Shown piece by piece: positions 61,601-64,000 of a stretch of 64,000 nucleotides of DNA. The notes below the pieces were generated by a model. That model saw nothing but the letters and a program-made list of their open reading frames with translations, searched no databases and was not told where the DNA came from. Both the position numbers and the translations under genes were made by a program. Each line of letters opens with the position of its first letter. The stretch's first letter is position 1. Source of the stretch: Luidia sarsii (taxonomy: Eukaryota; Echinodermata; Asteroidea; Paxillosida; Luidiidae); the NCBI GenBank assembly GCA_949987565.1, contig OX465107.1, positions 24,075,867 through 24,139,866 of the forward strand, in the 5' to 3' direction.

Positions 61601-63440
61601 CTCTGTTTTCTGTGTACCAGTGCTCTTATGAGCTATCCAGTCCTTAAGGCTGCCGCACACGAGAGGATCTGCTGAGCAAAAATTCTCTCGAGGTCGTTAG
61701 CTCAGCACGTAGCTCACCGTGTGCGCTGAACTTTTAGTGAGATTTCTGCCTCAAGAGGCCGTGAGACCAATATCTATCCTGTTTGAATTTTTTCGCCTCT
61801 CATGGATGAAAACTCATCGTGTGCGGCGACTTGAGCTACGTGCTGAGCAAAAAATATTTTTGGAAGCCATCACGTGAACAGAGCATGCGCTTTCATTGGC
61901 CAGTTGTTATTTTTTTGCTCAGCACGTAGCTCAAGTCGCCGCACACGATGAGTTTTCATCCATGAGAGGCGAAACAAATTCAAACAGGGATAGATATTGG
62001 TCTCACGGCCTCTTGAGGCAGAAATCTCACCAAAAGTTCAGCGCACACGGTGAGCTACGTGCTGAGCTAACTACCTCGAGAGAATCTTTGCTCAGCAGAT
62101 AGCTCTCGTGTGCGGCGGCCTTTAGATGGTGGCCCTCCCAAACAGTCAAGTAGTCTTTGCTGATTAATGTAAGTCAGTTGCACCGGCTGAGCAGGTTGTG
62201 AAATTTAGTCCGTCCACTTCGAGCTGAGCTCGACCTCATTAGCTGCTATGAATGACATACAGCCACCTCACCAGTCCACCCACAGCTGGCCTGTAGGTCT
62301 CCTCCTAAAGATTTCCTCATAAAGATTCATTGCATTTAATATTAACCCCCCCCCTGTTTTTGGTAACCATCAGGGCCAGGAATCCTCCACGGATGAGAAG
62401 GGGGCGTCGGCCATCCACGCCCAGAAGCTTGACGACTCGATGGGCGGAGCCCCGGTCCAGGTCCGCGTCGTCCAGAACAAGGAGCCCCGCCACTTCCAGA
62501 TGATTTTCAAGGGCAAGATGATCATCCACCTGGTACGTCGCTTCACCGGCGCCCGATTCCCACCAAACTCCATTGTTAGCTTTACAACCGATCACAAGAT
62601 GACTGTCAATGTGCAGAAACTGTTCAACTTGTGGCAACTTGACCTACTAGACGACCGAGCTGGTTGAAATCATGCGATGGTTTCAAATCTGTACTGCAGC
62701 TAGTACCGCATTGAATCATAGATGTATTTATGAAAGATGCATTTGTATGAGACAGTACTTAGGGTTTGGCCTTCTCCACATATGATTAACACTATTAACC
62801 CTAACCGGCATTGAAACCACAATTAACCACACATGGTTTTTCCTGTGGGAGGATAAGGGCCATACACCACGACATACCACAGCGTGGTTTTTGTGGTATC
62901 CTGTTGTATGTGAGCCTGCACCCCTGAGGGCACTGTGGTAAATTGCGGTGTACAGTGTGTGTCCTGTGCGGGAGGTGCAAAGCGTTAGGGTTAATACATA
63001 TGTACATCTGTTCGAAAAAGTGTATGGGTTCATATCCCAGCCAACCTGTCTGTATTTTATTTCAGCTGACAATCGGGTGAATCACGCTGAATAGGGTAAA
63101 CCTATCATGAAGTGCATTCTCTTCCACGTGTAAATATATCGATAATCCTTTTCATATGCGTTTCATATGAAGACACAAACTGGACATACGATGTGCTTGC
63201 ACTCAAACGATGAAATGTGATGCTGAAGTTAATGATGGGGGATTAATTTCTCCCAACGTCCCTCCTCCTCACCCACCCGTTGAATGCTGACCATCAAACC
63301 CCCCCCCCCACCTTTTTCCCCTTTTGCAGGGTGGCAAAGCCAGCGGTTTCAAGAATCGCCAGGAACAGGACAAGAGTGAGTCTGTAGCTCGACTGTATCA
63401 GGTCCGAGGAACCAACGAGCTGAACACCAAGGCCATTGAG
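35901..63440 (+). CDS. Gelsolin/villin-family actin-severing protein, 3'-partial
   Basis: Cytoplasmic calcium-regulated protein of the gelsolin superfamily, which severs and caps actin filaments. Exons: 35901-36079 (coding from ATG 35924), 45882-45947, 47072-47202, 48178-48283, 49449-49559, 50380-50573, 51350-51428, 52157-52255, 58681-58831, 59823-59947, 61345-61482, 62374-62532, 63330-63440. All introns are GT-AG with compatible phases, giving 542 codons without a stop. No signal peptide. Domains: G1 about 10-130, G2 145-250, G3 265-365, a linker 365-405 rich in Ala, Ser and Lys, G4 406-520, then the start of G5. Four and a half repeats exclude three-domain severin/CapG forms. The C-terminus is off the window, so gelsolin and villin (headpiece) cannot be told apart. 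Confidence 0.93.
36226..36305 (+). mobile_element. tRNA-headed SINE fragment
   Basis: GGTACGCAAAAGCAGAGGTCTCGGG with TAAAATCCCGGTCC, the B-box half of the family head. Confidence 0.65.
36518..36644. mobile_element. Hairpin MITE of the GGTTTGCGGAGACACCATG family
   Basis: AAGTTTGTGGTGCCACCATG...GAAAAGAGC pairs with GGCTCTTTTGAGAGCC...TGGTGTCATTGCAAACTT. Same layout as 46773-46932 and 56117-56303. Confidence 0.72.
37455..37955. mobile_element. CCCTAACCTCCCCAAATCCT element, copy 2
   Basis: Collinear with 35370-35860 (shared CAATGTGATGGAGGATGATC, CATGGGACAAACACCAAAAT) and complete at both ends. Confidence 0.82.
38450..38530. repeat. TACATG-rich cluster
   Basis: Repeated TACATGTAAATGTACA-type words. 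Confidence 0.75.
38600..38995 (+). pseudogene. Decayed 3' end of a LINE reverse transcriptase ORF
   Basis: Translated pieces [16 protein letters not shown] and [17 protein letters not shown] resemble the RT-C-terminal region of non-LTR elements (W-x-D-x-v-x-N...RLRLAGHVxR), followed after a TGA by [11 protein letters not shown], the usual GRP ending. The frame is broken by a stop, a shift and an apparent insertion carrying TACATGT. Confidence 0.55.
39025..39482. repeat. TACATG microsatellite clusters
   Basis: Runs at 39030-39050, 39092-39112, 39253-39275, 39325-39357 and 39428-39478, the last with a TGTACATGTACATG double unit. Confidence 0.88.
39896..39927. repeat. Interstitial telomere-like CCCTAA run
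   Basis: ACCCTAACCCTAACCCTAAC then TCTAACCCTAA, about five units, one mutated. The TTAGGG type is the usual animal telomere repeat. Confidence 0.85.
40236..40292 (+). repeat. CCTAGCAGGACC module
   Basis: AAAATTTAGTGGGCCTGACG then TTTCGATCCTAGCAGGACCT and TTCTCAAAGGCAGAG; single copy. Confidence 0.85.
40845..40948 (+). repeat. CCTAGCAGGACC module with left flank
   Basis: Preceded by GTTACAAACTGCTTACTAATT and AAAATGTAAATCTTAAAATT, the flank also present before the modules at 33323, 46970 and 51698. Confidence 0.82.
42149..42455 (-). mobile_element. tRNA-headed SINE, rearranged copy
   Basis: On the minus strand a head (GTGGATAGCTCAGGTGGTAA, AGAGTTCTGG), and further left the body word AGCTGCATCCACTTTGTGTG (42427-42452). 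A CCTAGCAGGACC fragment is joined next to it at 42392-42422. Confidence 0.6.
42573..43114. mobile_element. 542-bp modular foldback, GTCCGCACTGG version
   Basis: Ends TAAAGCCGCGTCCGCACTGG and CCAGTGCGGACGCGGCTTTA. Inside, AAGTCC...GCGGAC recurs (42635-42656, 42760-42775, 43020-43042), separated by GGTTAAATTGACC/TAACCGAG-type words. It has the same layout as 45387-45783. Confidence 0.88.
43955..44090. repeat. CAGACAGACACAGACAGG tandem repeat
   Basis: Imperfect repeats of CAGACA and CACAGACAGG, with later AAGCAGTCA variants. Confidence 0.88.
44400..44442. repeat. (TACATG)n run
   Basis: Seven near-perfect hexamers. It is bordered on both sides by CTTGTGGAGAC/GTCTCCACAAGG-type words (44328, 44443). 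Confidence 0.88.
45387..45783. mobile_element. 397-bp modular foldback, GTTTCCACTGG version
   Basis: TTA flanks ends GCCGCGTTTCCACTGGACTT and AGTCCAGTGGAAACGCGGC, a Harbinger-like TTA target. Inner motifs occupy the same places as in 42573-43114 but carry GTGGAAAC instead of GTGCGGAC. Confidence 0.88.
45882..45947 (+). CDS. Gelsolin-like exon 2: G1
   Basis: Acceptor TTTGTAG, donor GTACGG, 22 codons. Encodes [20 protein letters not shown], the central beta strand of G1 (family pattern WDIHFWLGxETSxDE). Confidence 0.95.
46145..46440 (-). mobile_element. tRNA-headed SINE, near-complete
   Basis: Minus-strand copy: GGAAAGAGCGCTGG head at 46228-46242, AACCAGAGGTCTTGGGTCC, then body words through AGCTGCATCCACTTTCTGTG at 46420-46438. 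Collinear with 28446-28715. Confidence 0.78.
46773..46932. mobile_element. 160-bp near-perfect hairpin (75-bp arms)
   Basis: The left arm from AAATAGGTTTGCGGAGACAC to CGGAGGAACTC is matched by the right arm with one mismatch across a 10-base loop. It lies 140 bases before gelsolin exon 3. Such perfect arms suggest a recent insertion and would give a long double-stranded hairpin in the pre-mRNA. Confidence 0.93.
46965..47022 (+). repeat. CCTAGCAGGACC module
   Basis: CTCAAAATTTAGTGGGCCTG and CGATCCTAGCAGAACCTTTC, preceded by AAACTGCTTACTGAC. The module flank also occurs at 46725, so the hairpin at 46773 appears to have inserted inside a copy. Confidence 0.8.
47072..47202 (+). CDS. Gelsolin-like exon 3: G1
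   Basis: Encodes [20 protein letters not shown] and [12 protein letters not shown]. This is the long G1 helix that binds between actin subdomains and the FxSYFKxG motif. Acceptor ATTCAG, donor GTAAGC, phase 2. Confidence 0.96.
47330..47386. repeat. Telomere-like inverted words
   Basis: GGGTTAGGGTTAAG followed 30 bases later by CCTAACCCTAACC, a small inverted pair of TTAGGG-like motifs. May be chance. Confidence 0.45.
48178..48283 (+). CDS. Gelsolin-like exon 4: G1-G2 linker
   Basis: Encodes [20 protein letters not shown] and [10 protein letters not shown], the GGxxSGFxHV end of G1 and the basic stretch that in gelsolins binds phosphoinositides. Acceptor CTCACAG, donor GTAGGT, phase 0. Confidence 0.96.
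48625..48820. repeat. Interspersed repeat shared with 18418-18609
   Basis: Same-orientation partner of the gene 1 copy; a few small indels only. Confidence 0.8.
49449..49559 (+). CDS. Gelsolin-like exon 5: G2
   Basis: Encodes [20 protein letters not shown] and [16 protein letters not shown], matching the G2 core (SFNxGDxFILD...W-x-G-x2-N). Acceptor ATCCAG, donor GTAAAG, phase 0. Confidence 0.96.
50380..50573 (+). CDS. Gelsolin-like exon 6: G2 end
   Basis: Encodes [20 protein letters not shown] and [20 protein letters not shown], then TNTKLY and a split codon. The donor GTGAGT at 50574 was chosen because CA+C then reads HVTDKSG in exon 7. Confidence 0.94.
51350..51428 (+). CDS. Gelsolin-like exon 7: G3 start
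   Basis: Encodes [20 protein letters not shown] then DLLDSD, the first G3 strands (KLYxVSDxSG...LxxxxLxxDDC). Acceptor CTTGCAG, donor GTAAGT, phase 0. Confidence 0.94.
51480..51600. repeat. AATTCAATACA/CAGATTCAATAC-type A-rich repeat
   Basis: Irregular repeats of ATACAGAAAAATTCAATACA just after the exon 7 donor; simple-sequence character. Confidence 0.65.
51635..51825. repeat. Inverted pair of CCTAGCAGGACC modules
   Basis: The left copy (51698-51750) and inverted right copy (51765-51823) flank a small AAAGGTGCACTCAAAGGTGC repeat. The usual left flank GTTGCAAACTGCTTACTGAC is present. Confidence 0.82.
52157..52255 (+). CDS. Gelsolin-like exon 8: G3
   Basis: Encodes [20 protein letters not shown] and [10 protein letters not shown]; DCYILDxG...I-x-VWxGK is diagnostic. 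Acceptor TGGTAG; donor GTGAAG is a weak but valid GT site. Phase 0. Confidence 0.95.
56117..56303. mobile_element. Hairpin MITE of the GGTTTGCGGAGACACCATG family
   Basis: AGGTTTGCAGTGACATCGTG...AGCTCTGAAAAG on the left versus TAGAGCCGTACTCCTC...ACATGGTGTCACCGAAAAAACCT on the right; arms more diverged than in 46773-46932. Confidence 0.72.
56765..56892. mobile_element. Two inverted SINE heads forming a hairpin
   Basis: GCCAAAGAAAACTCTGACTG...GAGACCTCTGG and its inverse CCAGAGGTTTCGGG...AAAGTTTTCTTTGCCA, arms of about 49 bases around an 8-base loop. Each arm is the B-box end of the tRNA-headed SINE. Confidence 0.8.
58681..58831 (+). CDS. Gelsolin-like exon 9: G3 end
   Basis: Encodes [20 protein letters not shown] then [14 protein letters not shown]-x-AKxYPxxTxVxVVxDGAE-x-xxFKxxFxxW is the conserved end of G3. 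Donor GTACGC, one base left over. Confidence 0.96.
58897..59510. repeat. G-poor CCTATCCACNC minisatellite
   Basis: About 600 bases, very G-poor on the plus strand, built of variable CTATCCACTCC, CACACCCTATC and TTATCCGCACA units of 11-18 bases. Long frames across it are artefacts. Confidence 0.9.
59531..59775. mobile_element. Foldback MITE CCCATGAAATATG
   Basis: CCCATGAAATATGCAAATTA, GCACATGCGCTTAACTAAAT and TGGTGGGCAA on the left are inverted on the right (TTGCCCACCAATTTAGTAAA, GCGCATGCGC, ATATTTCATGGG). It ends 50 bases before the exon 10 acceptor. Confidence 0.85.
59823..59947 (+). CDS. Gelsolin-like exon 10: G3-G4 linker
   Basis: Encodes [20 protein letters not shown] and [14 protein letters not shown]; the FDAxxLH motif and GxxxVK lead into G4. 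Acceptor GTGCAG, donor GTAAAG, phase 0. Confidence 0.93.
59990..60660. repeat. 147-bp tandem repeat, about 3.5 units
   Basis: AGCTCCAGCC(G/T/A)TACTTTGAGG starts at 60075, 60413 and 60561. The last spacing is 148; the first falls to 146 when the inserted MITE and its target duplication are removed. Each unit carries CCCCAGGTAGCAATCTA and AGACTGCRGTCCTTCCTC. Confidence 0.88.
60137..60320 (-). mobile_element. 184-bp hAT-like MITE, copy 2, inside the tandem repeat
   Basis: Same length as and opposite orientation to 25557-25740. Perfect 8-bp direct repeats TCAAGAAA flank it (60129-60136, 60321-60328). The uninterrupted neighbouring repeat units show the empty site with a single TCAAGAAA. Confidence 0.93.
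61345..61482 (+). CDS. Gelsolin-like exon 11: G4
   Basis: Encodes [20 protein letters not shown] and [20 protein letters not shown], then IIYFWQ; G4 opening with the GDSYxxLYTY strand. Acceptor GCTCAG, donor GTGAGT, 46 codons. Confidence 0.96.
61585..62175 (-). mobile_element. tRNA-headed SINE split by a foldback
   Basis: 61585-61645 and 62125-62175 are the two halves of one minus-strand SINE; removing the foldback restores CCTTAGATGGTGG as in the copy at 46250. Confidence 0.78.
61646..62121. mobile_element. 476-bp foldback with ~210-bp arms, TTA target
   Basis: Ends AGGCTGCCGCACACGAGAG and CTCTCGTGTGCGGCGGCCT are flanked by TTA on both sides. The arms are almost fully complementary around a ~55-base centre. 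GCTCAGCACGTAGCTCA recurs within each arm. The 3-bp TTA duplication is Harbinger-like. Confidence 0.9.
62374..62532 (+). CDS. Gelsolin-like exon 12: G4
   Basis: Encodes [20 protein letters not shown] and [15 protein letters not shown]. The G4 helix (ESSxDE..AA.xAxxLDDxx[15 protein letters not shown]) is very clear. Acceptor CATCAG, donor GTACGT. Confidence 0.97.
62720..63060. other. Intron segment with degenerate TGTGGTAT words
   Basis: GTGTGGTATGTC/ACCACGACATACCACA-type inverted words and two TAACCCTAAC words. Looks like an old foldback (about 62785-63000) but the ends are unclear. Confidence 0.4.
63330..63440 (+). CDS. Gelsolin-like exon 13: G4 end and G5 start
   Basis: Encodes [20 protein letters not shown] then [17 protein letters not shown]. 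The GG...LFQVRGTN motif opens G5. Acceptor TTGCAG, donor GTAGGT, phase 0. G5-G6 and any headpiece lie past the window. Confidence 0.95.
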
Positions 63441-63504
63441 GTAGGTGTTAAAATAATTGATAAATAATTGATAAATAATGTGATAAAACACGGGACCGTC
63501 TTAC

Positions 63505-64000
63505 GACAGCTAGCTAGACAGCTAGCCAGACAGCTAGCTAGACCGCTAGCTAGACAGCTAGCCAGACAGCTAGCTAGACAGCTAGCCAGACAGCTAGCTA
63601 GACAGCTAGCCAGACAGCTAGCCAGACAGCTAGCCAGACAGCTAGCTAGACAGCTAGCCAGACAGCTAGCTAGACAGCTAGCCAGACAGCTAGCAAGACA
63701 GCTAGCTAGACAGCTAGCCAGACAGCTAGCTAGACAGCTAGCCAGACAGCTAGCTAGACAGCTAGCCAGACAGCTAGCTAGACAGCTAGCCAGACAGCTA
63801 GCCAGACAGCTAGCCAGACAGCTAGCTAGACAGCTAGCCAGACAGCTAGCTAGACAGCTAGCCAGACAGCTAGCTAGACAGCTAGCCAGACAGCTAGCCA
63901 GACAGCTAGCTAGACAGCTAGCTAGACCGCTAGCTAGACAGCTAGCAAGACAGCTAGCTAGACAGCTAGCCAGACAGCTAGCTAGACAGCTAGCCAGACA
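63505..64000. repeat. 12-bp tandem array TAGCYAGACAGC, truncated by window edge
   Basis: About 41 units, mostly alternating TAGCTAGACAGC and TAGCCAGACAGC in a 24-bp higher-order pattern, with rare ACCGC and GCAAG variants. Each unit carries a self-complementary GCTAGC or CTAG core. Begins about 65 bases after the exon 13 donor. Confidence 0.97.

Noticed and set aside
63505..64000. CRISPR-like regular array
   Set aside because: There are no unique spacers; the whole unit repeats, and the host is eukaryotic.

Overview
The window is eukaryotic genomic DNA. Small coding exons with clean GT-AG borders sit in long introns packed with transposon fragments, and there are no operons. The word TAGGCCTA recurs, together with TACATG microsatellites, tRNA-headed SINEs, a DIRS-type retrotransposon and two animal gene families. 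This suggests a marine invertebrate, most likely a deuterostome (echinoderm, hemichordate or lancelet). That placement is inference; the sequence alone does not name a species.

Two protein-coding genes, both on the plus strand, explain the conserved coding sequence. Gene 1 (1..22237, 5' end off the window) encodes an ADAMTS-family secreted metalloprotease. I assembled 22 exons whose phases join without a break into 1053 residues plus stop: propeptide, reprolysin catalytic domain with a full zinc motif, disintegrin-like domain, first thrombospondin repeat (TSR), Cys-rich region, spacer, two more TSRs and two C-terminal CUB domains. Among known ADAMTS proteins the CUB pair is the mark of ADAMTS13, but here there are three TSRs rather than eight. 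Gene 2 (coding from 35924, continuing past 63440) encodes a gelsolin/villin-type actin-severing protein. Thirteen exons give 542 residues covering domains G1 to G4 and the start of G5. The two genes have no evident functional link.

The non-coding DNA is rich in mobile elements. A DIRS-type tyrosine-recombinase retrotransposon (11745..16544) sits in gene 1 between the spacer and TSR2 exons. It has three long open frames, inverted terminal repeats and an internal complementary region. Around it lie many short foldback/MITE families, several with readable target duplications: an 8-bp (hAT-like) pair at 25557..25740 and 60137..60320, TTA-flanked foldbacks at 45387 and 61646, and TTAA-flanked families at 9041, 10677 and 19523. 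Other repeats are tRNA-derived SINEs, a decayed LINE 3' end near 38.6-39.0 kb, a CCCAA array (277..1000), TACATG-rich DNA (about 30-45 kb), a G-poor minisatellite (58.9-59.5 kb), a 147-bp tandem array (60.0-60.66 kb) and a 12-bp GCTAGC-containing array running off the right end (63505..64000).

Layout: 1-22.2 kb gene 1; 22.2-35.9 kb intergenic, only repeats seen; 35.9-64 kb gene 2, with a 9.8-kb first coding intron and a 6.4-kb intron between G3 exons. No RNA gene, CRISPR array or prokaryotic element was found.
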